Shown in pieces: positions 42,551 through 54,599 of a DNA stretch of 64,000 nucleotides. How positions within the stretch are numbered: position 1 is the first letter of the stretch; each line of letters starts with the position of its first letter. The DNA comes from Tenodera sinensis (taxonomy: Eukaryota > Arthropoda > Insecta > Mantodea > Mantidae), in assembly GCA_030765045.1 (NCBI GenBank), contig CM060964.1, forward strand, positions 149,555,205 to 149,619,204, written 5' to 3'. The position numbers and the translations under genes are program-made. The notes beneath the pieces were generated by a model. It ran no database searches. It saw nothing but the letters and a program-made list of their open reading frames with translations, and was not told the origin of the DNA.

Positions 42551-45100
42551 AAAACAGTGGTGCAATACTCAGTAATTGACTACATATTAAATTCATTAAT
42601 TCCCAAAAGGGGGTCGCCGCCCCCCCACCCCCACCCTTCTCGATGCCCATGATTTTGAATGTGTTAACTACCTAAGAATAGTGAAAGTATTGGATGAATA
42701 TTCTTGCGCTACTACAAAATGCAATGTAGCTTAAGAGCATAAAGGTTTTATTTACATTATAGCGTTTGTCATACAGTAGCAGATAAGTTTATGCCAGGTT
42801 GCGTTTTCACCCAATGATGTGGGTTTCTTAAGTGCAATATTAAAACACGCCTACAGTAAACCAATAACGGAAAGAGTGCCTCACTTCTTGCGAGGTATCA
42901 AAAGTTTTGCTCCAAATGAGAAAGATATTCCTTTAGACATTATTTGGAATTCTATTCTTCTATATTCCATTTTACAACATCGCCAAGGCTAAATTTTATT
43001 ATGGAAGAGAATTATTTGATTCCGCTAAATGTGAGTATACTGTATCCTGCGAGCAGCAACCTTGAGGAGCCTAGTACAGCTAGTTATAGCAACCCTCACA
43101 GTCCTACTGAGAGCAGCACTGTACAGTGAAACAAAAACCATAAAATGCTCTCCCCTCTCCAGTTTACATCCAGCGCTTTCGTTGTATTCAAGCACTGGCA
43201 TGAAATTCCCTTTAAGTACGTTCGCATAATGCTATTTTAATGTGCTTGTTCCCAGATAGAACACTTTTGAAATGTGACAGTTCAGCTGCGCGCTGCATTA
43301 AGGTTACGAGAACTTAAGAGATTCCACCTACTTATAAGGACATCATTTTGCGTTTAGTACTTATACACGTATAGATTAAAGAAGTGGAGATGTGTTATTA
43401 AGGGGAGATAAGACTGCCTATCGCGCCATTGTTGAAATTAATTGGTTTGTGATCATCTTTTCTGGAACTAATCAATATATCACAAAGAAATTTGCTCCGG
43501 AATATACACTGTTGCTTTATGCGTCAACTAAGTTACCTTAAGGGATATTTGTTTAATTAATTGAGATATCCGGAAAAGGCGCTAAACATTTTAAACTATT
43601 TGTCTGTATGACATAACTCTATAACGACGTTAATGTAACATCAAATTTCATAAATCCATACGATGAGCAGCATGTGGTGAATAAGTGCAGAAGAAAATGT
43701 AATTATTTGTGTAAAATCCCTGAGAAAATGGGACAATTGTGCATTTATCACAAATTGCAATCTAAATTACATACGCAGACAGTTAACCAACAAACTTCTT
43801 TGACAAATCGGTTCCATTTGACACATGACAATATTTAAGATTCCACAGAAAATATTGTCATGTACGTAATGGAAATCCTTGTAAATTTTAAACCATACCA
43901 AAGCAGCCTTCAAGTTTACAATCTTCGAGATATAACATTCAACCGAAATAATGCACAAGAGACTCTGAAGCAAAAGGCACATAGAGAAATAGTTTATACC
44001 GCAACTTAAAATTATCTTTAAACCAAAACTGATAACATTAACATCAAATTAGTCAGAAAACTGCCAATATCAATGCAATAAAAAGAAGATCACGCTTGTA
44101 GGTACATCTGTTTTTCCGATTTACTTCTCTTATTTTCAAGCATAAAATCTTTACTTAACGTTTGCCGCACTTAATAATAAAGAAGAATCTATTAATTTAA
44201 AGGATATATTTGGATCAGTGATATTTGTTTTGTTGTAATAATTCTAAAAGTAGCTCATAATAAAATGTAGGTCCTTTACTTCGAGCACTTTGCCCCCAAA
44301 ATTCACTGCATTATGTGGCACCGTTATACTTAATTTGTAAGGTTTAAACAAGGAGTACAGTACATCTACTAGGAAATGATATTGTTCGTAACTGTACAGG
44401 AACACCCGCAAGAAAGTGTTCATCATCGGGTGAAATTCGGACACGCTCGGCTGCACTCGGATTGCTGTGACTCGAGTCAATAAGGTGCAATGTCCGCCCG
44501 CTGGGTTCTGCCCTGGCCATCCGCCAACCCCTTCCATCACAACCCTCTTCCCCCTAGGTTCCAGCCCCACCACAATCTCCCTGTTGTTCTCCGTCTCTGT
44601 CTGCCCCTCCCGCCTTCTTGCACTACGGCAACCCATCCAGCATGCGATGTTGCCTTCCCGTCAAGTTTTGTTAGTAATCTCTTAACCACTTCAAATTAAT
44701 TTATTAGTAACTGAAGGTACGCGGAGAATAGTTGTCAGCCATTATGCATTTCTGATCTCAGAGATGACTTAAGATGCTCAATTAGGCTTCGAGATAATTT
44801 ACTGTACTCTGCATGCTAAAACAGTTTGGAAATGAAAAGGGTCCTTAAAAAGAAAACATTTGTGAGTGCTAGCGAACAACATCCCTCAATGCAGAAGCCT
44901 TCAAAAGCTTTCCACTGCCACTTCAAGCTCATGTGCCTCTTAAAAGTGTCTTCATATCTTACGTTTGTGCATATGCAGGTATACAGAAAGCACGGAAGGA
45001 CTATCTCAATCACCCTTCATTTCAAACGCAAATCATTCAGTTACTTCACTCGAAAATCCGGATACTTATATCTTGTTGCAGAAAAATACTTTGGTGCCTA
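42551..45100. other. Non-coding stretch, nothing recognised
   Basis: Mostly AT-rich with a C-rich patch near 42615-42640 and a GC-richer, CCCC-containing patch at 44460-44645. Reading frames of up to 130 codons in the latter have no recognisable similarity and look like composition effects. No tandem repeats. Confidence 0.5.
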
Positions 45101-45106
45101 GCACAT

Positions 45107-45190
45107 TCTTCCTCTTTCTTCTTCTTCTTCTTCTTCTTCTGCTTCTTCTTCTTCTTCTTCTTCTTCTTCTTCTTCTTCTTCTTCTTCTTT
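45107..45190. repeat. (CTT)n microsatellite
   Basis: TTCTTCTTC triplets with one TTCTGC interruption. Confidence 0.97.
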
Positions 45191-45423
45191 TGAAAAGCAT
45201 TAACGCCTCTTCTTACTGCACCTCACTCCACAGGCAGTAAGCACTGATAATACATGAAATGAAATGTTACTTGAGAAGGGAAGTTGGAGAAGAAAACGTT
45301 CCGAGCCTAACTCTGGCATTTGCCAGTTTTGTGCACCGAGGAAAACCTGGAAAAAGAAACCTCTTATAGAGAGGGCGATACTGGAGGGATTTCAATAGCA
45401 GTAACTTGTTAAACCGTAGCATA

Positions 45424-45864
45424 TGTGTGTGTGTGCGTGTGCGTGTGCGTGTGCGTGTGCGTGAACGTGGGCGTGGGCGTGGGCGTGTGCGTGTGCGTGT
45501 ACGTGTGTGTGTGCGTGTGCGTGTGTGCGTGGGCGTGTGCGTGTGCGTGTGTGTGTGCGTGTGCGTGGGCGTGTGCGTGTGTGTGTGCGTGTGTGTGCGT
45601 GTGCGTGGGCGTGTGCGTGTGCGTGGGCGTGTGCGTGGGCGTGTGCGTGTGCGTGTGTGTGTGCGTGTGTGTGTGCGTGTGCGTGTGCGTGGGCGTGTGC
45701 GTGTGCGCGGGCGTGGGCGTGAGTGTGTGTGTGTGTGAGCGTGTGCGTGTGCGTGAGCGTGGGCGTGTGCGTGTGCGTGGGCGTGGGCGTGTGTGTGTGT
45801 GAGCGTGTGCGTGTGCGTGAGCGTGGGCGTGTGCGTGTGTGTGTGCGTGTGCGTGTGTGTGTAT
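45424..45864. repeat. (GTGTGC/GTGGGC)n minisatellite
   Basis: About 440 bases of GTGTGC, GTGGGC, GTGTGT and GTGAGC hexamers. Long Val-Cys and Arg-Val frames in all registers are artefacts of this composition. Confidence 0.97.
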
Positions 45865-46389
45865 ATATAATCGGGATTCGTTTCAACCGGGGTTTGGACA
45901 GTTTAGGTACATTCGCTCCTAGAAAGCCTATAAGCGTCCCTTTTGCTGTTTGTTCATCTGCGAGTCCATTCGCAAGAAACAACTCACGAAACCGTAGCAT
46001 GATAAAGGTAAAAATTATAGATAAACATTGGGGGAAAACGTTAGAAACGTTTTTATTTGATTAATTTATTGAAGTTAAGGATGCGTTATATTAAAATTTC
46101 CCTAAACCGTTATGCCCTTTAGCAGACCACTGTAAGTGCAGAACTGAAATCACTCATGCGAAAGCCTGAAAAGCATACCTTGACACGTCCCGAACTTGGT
46201 TTAAACACCCTAGGGATATAGTTCATTTATCTATTTATCTATTTACTCCTAAGGGTAACCAAGGTAAGGGTAACCAGCTTGTACAGGGATGAGAGTTTAT
46301 ACGAGGACCATTTTTATGCATTTTAAATGTCGCTCAAAATGTTCAAAATTAAACACAGTTTGCACTAATATTTAACGTTTTAAAAAATC

Positions 46390-46459
46390 TCATGTTTTGC
46401 TCTTATATGGCCTTCTCTAACCACTATAATTTACGCATACACACATATAATATCTATAT

Positions 46460-46507
<48 letters not shown>

Positions 46508-46859
46508 TGTGCGAACTATTCCCCCAAAGGCTTACTTTTCCGCCTATGATACGTTAATCGAGATAAACGCTTGCAAATCTACTTTCATTGCATAGTTGGT
46601 ATAAGGAGTAAATAAGAAACTGAAATAGCAATCGGTTCTCAAAAGTGGGTCCCTATATACTAACATTAAAATCCCATACAGTTTGCATGACATGGTGAGA
46701 AACACTTATTAGTGACAGCACTTCATAGCATGACAAGGTATTGAAAAAATCAAATCAATAACAAGGAATTTCTCTAAAAAGACTGATCCTAACCAAAAGC
46801 TAGTTTATACATATACGAGACAAACTTCCCTTCCAATGAACAGGACTTCAGAAACTGTT
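46390..46859. repeat. Repeat blocks Y and Z, first copy
   Basis: Block Y (GCGAACTATTCC, CTTACTTTTCCGCCTATGATACGTTAATCGAGATAAACG) and block Z (AACAAGGAATTTCTCTAAAAAG) recur at about 48690-49020. Block Y also occurs at 49590-49650. They travel in the same order with repeat X and probably are parts of one larger repeat. Confidence 0.65.
46441..46505. repeat. (TA)n microsatellite with CA-rich left part
   Basis: ACACATATA followed by an uninterrupted TA run, inside repeat block Y. Confidence 0.95.
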
Positions 46860-47185
46860 CTCAGAGAATTTCAGGTATACATACTTTGATATGTCAATAC
46901 CTTGAATATGTGATATTTTAATCAAAACTTTGAACCATTTTGAGAAAATCAAATGTGATAAATTATCTATATAAAGTGCAGTTTGAAAAGCGAAATTTTC
47001 TTGAAAATGTTCGTATCGCATCATTGGCAAATACTGAATCTGAACACATTATTTGTTAGTTATGAGGAGCTTCACTTCTGAGTTATGCTGTTCTAACACA
47101 CATGCACACAAACACAAACACACGCGAAAGATTTTCTAAACCTGTATTTTGGTTAAAATCTGATAATCCAATTCTTGTGTTAAAA
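46860..47185 (-). repeat. Dispersed repeat X, minus-strand copy
   Basis: Diverged copy: TTGAGAAAATCAAA, GAAATTTTCTTGAAAATGTTCGTATCGCATC, TGAGTTATGCTGTTC, a CA-rich tract ACACACATGCACACAAACACAAACACACG at the place of the GT tract, then TTTTCTAAACCTGTATTTTGG. Confidence 0.7.
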
Positions 47186-47189
47186 GCAA

Positions 47190-47668
47190 CAGGGCCTCTA
47201 CTCAGATAGGATAGACAGGTTCGGAGGGGTATTTAGCACCTGACCAAAGAAACCTCTGTGCTGATGCCTCAGGGAGGGAAGGCTGAGACGAGAGGACACG
47301 AAGGGTGGCCTAACCTGAGGAGAGACGGCAGCAGAGAGTAAGGTCCCTATTAACTATAGATTTGGCGACTCGCACACCGGCGCTCCTCTCCCCGCTGGGG
47401 GATCGGGGGATCGGGACTTGGAGACCTTTCCCGAACTGGAGGACGAGGATTTACAGAGAGCAAGCATTTGCCATGCACGCCGGAACTTCCGCTAACACTT
47501 AGAACCCTGAAACAGCCCATCAGGATGATGAAGTTAAATGAGAGATGATATGAAAGGAGGGTAAGGAAATTCAGGAATGTACCTAATTATTCTCCCCAGC
47601 ATTTGCCTAGCCAGTCGGGAATCGAACCCACAACCGCCAAAATGCGTTACCGTGGAACCACCTCTCGG
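47190..47668 (-). mobile_element. Third tRNA-derived SINE-like element
   Basis: The minus strand starts at about 47668 with GAGAGGTGGTTCCACGGTAACG (A-box-like) and has GGGTTCGATTCCCGAC (B box) about 30 bases later, followed by a body to about 47190. The body has no similarity to the other two SINE families here. Target duplication not found, and the left limit is uncertain. Confidence 0.6.
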
Positions 47669-48004
47669 TATTCCTCTTCCTGCTCAGTAGGTATGTGTAT
47701 TGTTCTGATTTAGGATGCTCCAAACGTGTATTTGTGGTTCAATTTCGATATTGATGTTATGGTTGAAACGTAATAGCTACCTCCTTTATCCGCTAGACAC
47801 GTGATAACGCAAGCAAACATGTACGTATGTAATATTGGCCGGCCATTATTGGGCGACACACTGCTCGTGCCAAGAGAACGTTCTGTTCAAACAGTGGTTC
47901 ACCAGTTGGTAGAAATATGTACCTCCACAGTCAAATCAGACGTCGATATTCGTAATGAAGACGGCCTTACAGGCTTTAACAAATAAAAAATCAACATATA
48001 AATT

Positions 48005-48425
48005 CTACTTCTCATGTTATTATCTTAAATATATGGTATTTTAACCAAAATCATTTTAGTCCTTTTTGAGAAAATCAGACTAACGAAAAATGTTCCATGT
48101 CAAAGATGCTTGTGGTGGCAGGATATTCTTGAATATGCTGTTGACACATCCTTAGAATATACCGTAATTACATGGAATGTTTGATATTTGCCCGGTGATT
48201 CACTTTTCACTTATGCTGCTCTCTCTTTCTCTCTCTCCCTCCCTCTCCAACACACATACACACATACACACATATAGACACTCTCACAGACACACACGCA
48301 CCTTTTTCTAAACACATTTATTTTTGGTTCAGATGATGTCAAAAAATGTATTTCTGTTGCAATCTTGATATTGAATTCTTGTGAGGGAATACAATAACTC
48401 ATCTAAGAACTAGTTACAAGAAGTA
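48005..48425 (-). repeat. Dispersed repeat X, minus-strand copy with (CT)n/(CA)n tract
   Basis: Blocks TTGAGAAAATCAGA, GAAAAATGTTCCATG, a pyrimidine tract CTCTCTCTTTCTCTCTCTCCC, a CACACA tract, CCTTTTTCTAAACACATTTA, and AATACAATAACTC at the outer end. The most diverged of the copies. Confidence 0.65.
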
Positions 48426-48559
48426 AAATTGGTATTTTTACATTGAGGCTGCATCCAAACCTATATTTGGGTGGAATGCAATTTGCTCTAGGTACGTGGC
48501 AGAGGAAGTATGGATACCTTCATTGGTATTAACACATATCTATTTCAAGTAAAAATTTG

Positions 48560-49019
48560 ATATAACATGTTTGGTTGGACTGCAATACTTCTGATATGCG
48601 TTACTTCCGTGATAGACAAACCAAGAACTCAGGAAGTTTAGGTGGCCCGCTGCTGGAACCAAGTTATAACCTGTTTTACAAACCTAACGTGTTGCACTTG
48701 CATGACTTTCTCTATTCTTGTACTAACTATTCCTACAAACTCTTATTCCTCTATCTTCTTCATGTTAGTCGAGATAAACATTTGTAGAAATTATCTTATT
48801 GGTAATTTTCTGGTAGGTGAAAGGGGAATAAGGGAATATCGCTTTGAGCGATAGTCAAACCTTTTAAAGCTGGTCGCTATGTGAAGGCTTTGAAATTCCG
48901 TTCTCTTTCCACGGTCAAGAGATAAAAAAGTGAATAACGATCTTCCATTTGAGAAAAGTGTTCAGTATTGCAAAACTCACAAGAATAACAAGGAATTTCT
49001 CCGAAATGGTTCACTCCAC
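48560..49019. repeat. Repeat blocks Y and Z, second copy
   Basis: CATGACTTTCTCTATTCTTGTACTAACTATTCC, CTCTTATTCCTCTATC, TTAGTCGAGATAAACATTTG, then TTATCTTATTGGTAATTTTCTGGTAGGTGAAAGGGG and TGGTCGCTATGTGAAGGC. The segment near 48795-48840 is the uninterrupted counterpart of the hAT insertion site at 49659/54450. Confidence 0.75.
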
Positions 49020-49666
49020 AAAAAAATGCATTTGGAAACACCTTGTGTGTTTTGACGAATCTGCATTTTTGTATAGTAAGATCTGGTGTATCTCTTACGG
49101 TTTACCAGTTATGCAATAGTCATCAAGGGTAAACAACACTACATTAGCTATAGCGAGAAAATTCAAAAAATATATATTTCATTTGCCATAAAAATATGTT
49201 AAATATATTGCATTTTAGTCGAAGTCGTTAGAGCTATTTTTGAGAAAATCCAAATTTTAGAAAAATGTTCCATGCAAAGGGTAGTTTAGAGTGAAGGAAT
49301 TTTCTCCAAAATCTTCGTGTCGCATCCTTGAAAAATACTGAACTTAAATACCAACTTTGGTTTTTCACTGACTTTTTGTTTTTGAGTTTACAAATATGGA
49401 CCTTTTTCTAAAAATGCCTTTTTTGGATTCAGGGGGTCTCAAAACATATTTCCAGTGAAATCTCGACATCGAAATTTTGGGCCGAATACAATACTTCCTC
49501 TACTTACCATACCTACGTAGTAGAGAAAATAAAAATAGGAAGGTTATTATAGAAAATTTTGGTGTGTTGTACTCACATGACTTTCTCTAGTCTTTACAAA
49601 CTATTCCTAAAAATGCTTATTCCTCTATTTCATATTAACCGAGATGAACATTTTTAAAACCTATTA
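49020..49666 (-). repeat. Repeat X plus block Y, interrupted by a hAT element at its right
   Basis: X blocks TATCTCTTACGGTTTACCAGTTATGCA, TTTGAGAAAATCCAAA, TTTTTCACTGACTTTTTGTTTTTGAGTT, CCTTTTTCTAAAAATGCC and GGCCGAATACAATACTTCCTCTACTT, followed by block Y to AACATTTTTAAAACCTATTAG. The GT/CA tract is absent in this copy. Block Z resumes at 54451 beyond the hAT element. Confidence 0.75.
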
Positions 49667-49823
49667 GCAGTGTTAGGAATTTAGGTGGAAATTTCAGATG
49701 AAAAAAGGAAGAGAAAATGTGCTCAAACAAGGTCTAAAAAAAGCGCTGGTTTATTCAACTAGTTCAACAATTTCTGTTTCCGCTATTCTAATTTATTGAA
49801 TTACAAACAAGTACATCAAATTA

Positions 49824-51218
49824 TCACTCATCAGAAGAATGAAAACACATGAAGCTGTTATACATCAAGACATTAAGCATCTCTACATTTTTAAAAGTAA
49901 GTCTGTTTCTATTAGGAGATAGAATGTCTTTGTAGATGCTAAAGCTTCTTTCGACATCCACAAAAACCAGTGGGGCAAATCTTACATTCACTCGGAATGG
50001 CAATTCTACAGATGTGGTGAAATCCTCAAACTCATGTTTGTCGTTGGCAAAACTATCTAACTGCTCCCTCACGGAAGTAAAAATATTCCAATGTTTCTCC
50101 TTTTCCAAACCTTGTTCTTCTAACACTTTAATAGCTGCAGTCAGGCACTTATAACTATGGACACAATATAGTTCTGTCTGCAAAGTATGTATTTACTCCG
50201 GAAATTGCATCTGCGTCGGCTGGATCCAAAGAAAGCAAAAACTCCTTAATTTTGTAAAAATTCTCAGACAACATAGCAGCACACGCGATCCAAGATCCCC
50301 AGCGAGTAATGACCGGGAAATTTGGAAGGGGCAGGCGAGTGGTTTCCCTGTAGACTACAACACGATTCGGAGCTTTCAGCAGAATCTTCCTCAGGGCTGA
50401 GATGAACTGATTTACGATGTTGCAAATATGGATTCACACTCCCTGTGAAGGGCATGAACCAAGCATGTCACATGCTTCAACTTAGGAAATAAAGGCTTCA
50501 ATTGGTTAACACCCGAAACCATGTATGGAGCCTGGTCCGTAACCACAAGAAGTTTTTCAAACTCGATACCAGCAGGCCAGAGTTTTTGACAAAAGTCCAT
50601 AATTGATTGCATTACTGTACTGGCATTGGCTTTCTGCAGCTTATACATTTTTAACAACATGGGCTTAACTTTCTCCCCTACTAAGGGAGAAACTAAAATG
50701 TTCAAAACATATCGTTCATTGAGTCTATGGTTTCATCCACAATGATTCCCACATCGCAATTAGACACTTTCTCCTTGATTCTTTGTATCGTTTCTTGGTG
50801 AACAGGCTCCATGTAGTGTTTTCTTACAGTACTCCCATTCGGCATTGATATCTTTGTGTATTTTTCAAGAAATCCCTTGAAGGCTGGATGGTTCACCTTA
50901 TTGAGAGGAATTCCTGCATTCTGTAAGAGCAGCACACAACTCAATGTTGATTTCCTTAAAATTTTGGCTTTATCAAGAACTCTGTTGAAACGCATTTCGT
51001 AATCGAGGCTGCCGCGATTTGTTTGCCTGAAGAGTCTTGTTCATTTGATGCTTAGAGCTGGAAATGTGTTGTTTGATGCGATCTCGCTGGTTTTTTTCAC
51101 CTAACGAAATTCCTTAACCGCAAATAGTGCATCGAATAACAGTTGCATCTCTGTCTATGAAATCTTGTTTAAATTCCTGAGCCAGAACAATAAGTCGAGC
51201 ACTGGAAACCTCTGGCAT
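49824..51218 (-). pseudogene. hAT-type transposase with BED-like finger
   Basis: Starts near the ATG at 51218 (MPEVSSARLIVLAQEF) with a BED-like zinc finger: C-x2-C in IRCTICG followed by a stop, then H and H in RIKQHISSSKH. Such a domain occurs in hAT and CGGBP1-like proteins and binds DNA. The frame shifts near 51000 to VLDKAKILRKSTLSCVLL, then DVGIIVDETIDS (about 50750) with a catalytic-type D, VTDQAPYMVSG (about 50550), and HVTCLVHALHRECE (about 50490-50440), the CH-type core of hAT. PVITRWGSWIACA is at about 50320. The C-terminal dimerisation end VDVERSFSIYKDILSPNRNRL is at about 49960-49890, with the stop at 49824-49826. Four or more frame breaks; inactive. Confidence 0.8.
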
Positions 51219-51469
51219 GGTAAAATCTAGTACAGCAGGATTCACCGTTCATGGCCTCTGGAGGAGTTAAATATAAAGGTTAAAAGCGAGTTTATTCACA
51301 AAGCCAGGCGACGGCAGAAAGCAGGCGAATTGGTGCGTCATCTTCATATGCTACTCAGATAACGTTTTTCTTCATAAATTAGTATGTACAGGCCATGAAG
51401 AAAAAATGTCTATTCAATGTACCTAGCTTAATTAGCTGTGCAAATGCCTTCATATTAATATATAGGTTT

Positions 51470-53797
51470 TATCTTTCACAAAGTAAACACCCACCTTCAG
51501 TGAGACCTGTGTTATGGGTCACCTAATTCTCAGGCGTACCTAAGCAGATGGTATGAGAATGGAATTAGTCATATATGTATACTTCCTTTGCTGTTCAGAG
51601 GGGATGGCAGCCATTGCCTCACCTCGCAACTTTGAAAAGCGATGTTTCAGCAATCACTCCAAATTAAAGCGTAAATATTGCAAATTCAACGTTACTACGC
51701 CTGCAGAAAATATGTCACTATTGGGTATTCACTAAATAGTGGACCAGAAGTAAAAAATGAAGTCGGTGTTGAGGTCTTTGCCTACCAAAGTGAGCTTAAT
51801 AATCTACACTCAATTCCTGTGTTCAGTGTTAACCGAGAGCGCTAAAACACTTTAACGCGTACCCAGAGCGGCCACGTGAACGTGGATCGAATCCCGCCCA
51901 CCGCAAACTTCTTTCACCCCTTCCTTTCTGTTTTAGCGGAAACATCATTATTTATATAACCTGAACCAAATATACTATTATACAACATTATCACATTGCT
52001 ACAATATGATTGGCATTTTAGAACTGAAAACTTTAGAAAATACCGATTACAATCGCTGTGGACAACACAGGGAATACGCCTACTTCAACTGTCAATCATT
52101 GCTCTACTAATTAATTTCTAATATTTTCCTTTAAATAAATCACATCAATTTTTCTATAAATGTCGACGGTTACTAACATATTATAGAATTTACTTCCGTC
52201 GTGTACTGTCAATGCTTCGTTAGCTTACAAGGGATATAAGAAAGCACTACATCTTGTTCATGTTAAAAAATACACGAAAAATAAAATGTTTCAGCCACAA
52301 TAAAATAAAATAATTATTTTAGAAAATTAAATCCCCCGGCATGATTACATTAATTTATACTTTTGTATGCAATAATGCGACACAAGTATCATACTATGCG
52401 AGAATAACGCCCAAAACTTTCAAAGGAAAACGAATTTAGTGTATCACATACCATAAGAATATGGGGTGTCAATGATCACAAAAATAGATCGTTAAAAGAA
52501 CTTGATGCCAGTGATTAAATAGTTAATGATGTATTAAACAGAATGCAATTCAGTTGTAAATTACCTCAGCCTGAAGCAAGCTTTGGACCTGACGGCGTTG
52601 TCATTTCGCTTATTTCCAAGGACTACACGATGTTTCCATGTGCCCATTCACTCAATTTCTAGACGTGTGCCTTTATCCTTATTCTGCGTTCCTGATAAGA
52701 AGCTCTGGAGAACTAAAGCCGCTGGTTAATTTTTCATTTCAGAAAATAAGTGTGCAGCAGGTGAAGTATGAAGGTGATCTATTTTTGTGATCATTGACAC
52801 CCCATATTCTTATGGTATGTGATACACTAAATTCGTTTTCATTTGAAAGTTTTGGGCGTTATTCTCGCATAGTATGATACTTGTGTCGCATTATTGCATA
52901 CAAAAGTATAAATTAATGTAATCATACCGGGGGATTTAATTTTCTAAAATAACTATTTTATTATATTGTGGCTGAAACATTTTATTTTTCGTGTATTTTT
53001 TAACACGAGCAAGATATGGTGCTTTCTTATATCCATTGTAAGCTAACGAAGCATTGACAGTACACGACGGAAGTAAATTCTATAATATGTTAGTAACCGT
53101 CGACATTTATAGAAAAATTCATGTGATTTATTTAAAGGAAAATATTAGATATTAATTAGTAGAGCAATGATTGACAGTTGAAGTAGGCGTATTCCCTGTG
53201 TTGTCTACAGCGATTGTAATCGGTATCTTCTAAAGTTTTCAGTTCTAAAATGCCAATCATATTGCAGCAATGTGATAATGTTGTATAATAGTATATTTGG
53301 TTCAGGTTATATAAATAATGATGTTTCCGCTAAAACAGAAAGGAAGGGGTGAAAGAAGTTTGCGGTGGGCGGGATTCGATCCACGTTCACGTGGCCGCTC
53401 TGCGTACGCGTTAAAGTGTTTTAGCGCTCTCGGTTAACACTGAACACAGGAATTGAGTGTAGATTATTAACGTTACTTTGGTAAGCAAAGAGCTCAACAC
53501 TGACATAATTTTTTACTTCTGGTCCACCATTTAATCAGAACCCAATAGTAACATGTTTTCTGCAGGCGTAGTAACGTTGAATTTGCAATATTTACGCTTT
53601 AATTTAGAGTGATTGCTGAAATATCACTTTTCAAAGTTGCGAGGTGAGGCAATGGCTGCCATCCCCTCTGAACAGCAAAGGAAGCATACGTATATGACTG
53701 ATTTCATTATCATACCATCCATTTAGGTAAGGCTGAGAATTAGGTGACCCTTCACGCAGGTCTCAGTGAAGGTGGGTATTTACTTTTGTGAAGGATA
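51470..53797. repeat. Large palindrome: 1.02-kb inverted arms, 285-bp spacer
   Basis: 51470-52490 and 52776-53797 are inverted copies of each other with scattered substitutions only (for example the GAGGCAATGGCTGCCATCCCCTCTGAACAG segment at 53644 and its complement near 51595-51625, and GTGTCAATGATCACAAAAATAGATC at the inner ends). Spacer 52491-52775 has no frame. No transposase is inside. It could be a fold-back or long-TIR transposon nested in the hAT element, or a local inverted duplication. Confidence 0.93.
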
Positions 53798-53871
53798 GAC
53801 ATCACTTCAGATATTGTAAATCTGATTTTTCTCCGTTTAAAGCCCAGGTGTCTCACTATTCTGTTTAAGGA

Positions 53872-54045
53872 TCACTTGCTGCCCTGAAGCCTAATGCGTT
53901 GTCTTAAAATTCTAACCAATTTAGCTATTGTAGCAGCACATTTCTCCTGAACATAAGAATTATGAAACAGACGTGTTCTGATTTTCATGTTGTTCGCCTT
54001 CTTGAACAATTCTTTTCGCAGTTCTTTCTGACGCTCCCGTGGCAT
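53872..54045 (-). other. Short basic open frame, unknown
   Basis: 57 codons from an ATG at 54045 to a TGA at 53872, very rich in Lys and Arg (starts MPRERQKELRKELFKK). It lies between the palindrome and the right end of the hAT element, same strand as the transposase. It might be an exon or remnant of the transposon's 5' part or chance; I recognise no family. Confidence 0.25.
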
Positions 54046-54450
54046 CTGATACGCGTTTTTTGAACTTTTTGAATTTCTTTTTTTTGAAAAACTCTTCTGA
54101 TCAGAGCAGGTCTTTGCTTTTAGCTTTCTTCTTCATGTATGCCCATACATTTGTAACAATTTCGCTACTCTGACTGTGTAATGTTTCGGATCCTAATTTA
54201 GAAAACAGTGGTAGCATAATTGATTTATTCTATGATCAATGTCTCAAATTCAGTGCTATATTCACTTCTTATCGCAAATATTCTACTACGGCTTTAATTA
54301 TTGCACGCTGCACAAAAAAACAACTGCGAATTAGCAAGGACTGTTGAAATGCAGACAAACAAAGCTTCACACTGTGGTATCTTTCCGAAGAGCTTAAATT
54401 TACCCTAAGGAAAAAGGTGCGCAACTAAAAATCCTAATCCTGCTTATTAC

Positions 54451-54599
54451 TAATCTGCTTGTATGTGCTAGAGGCAAATGGGAATAAGTAGTCTATAAGC
54501 GTTAGCAGTCTCAAAGTTGCTCGCTATGTGATGCCTTTAAAATTACATTACCTTTGCATGGCCAACAGACAATAAACATAACGCCACCACTGATTTATC
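54451..54599. repeat. Repeat block Z, right-hand part after the hAT insertion
   Basis: GGCAAATGGGAATAAG and TTGCTCGCTATGTGATGCCTTTAAAATT match the Z block at 48815-48900. It continues the repeat interrupted at 49666. Confidence 0.7.

Larger units (their letters stand above)
49667..54442 (-). mobile_element. hAT-type DNA transposon (4.8 kb) with a nested palindrome
   Basis: The left terminus CAGTGTTAGG (49667-49676) is a typical hAT end. The right terminus is a degenerate complement, ATCCTAATCCTG (54431-54442). Flanks CCTATTAG (49659-49666) and CTTATTAC (54443-54450) fit an 8-bp target duplication with two substitutions, and the flanking repeat continues across the insert, as seen by comparison with the uninterrupted paralogue near 48795. 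Contents: a transposase pseudogene (49824-51218), a 2.3-kb palindrome (51470-53797) and a remaining 5' part with one short basic frame. Non-autonomous at present. Confidence 0.7.

Noticed and set aside
45392..46064. Val-Cys, Arg-Val and His-Ala/Thr frames in all registers
   Set aside because: Composition artefacts of the GTGTGC minisatellite.
51857..51912. tRNA-like B box (GGATCGAATCCC) in the palindrome, and its inverted copy near 53365
   Set aside because: The T stem does not pair and no acceptor stem or plausible anticodon arm can be drawn; it is duplicated only because it lies in the palindrome.
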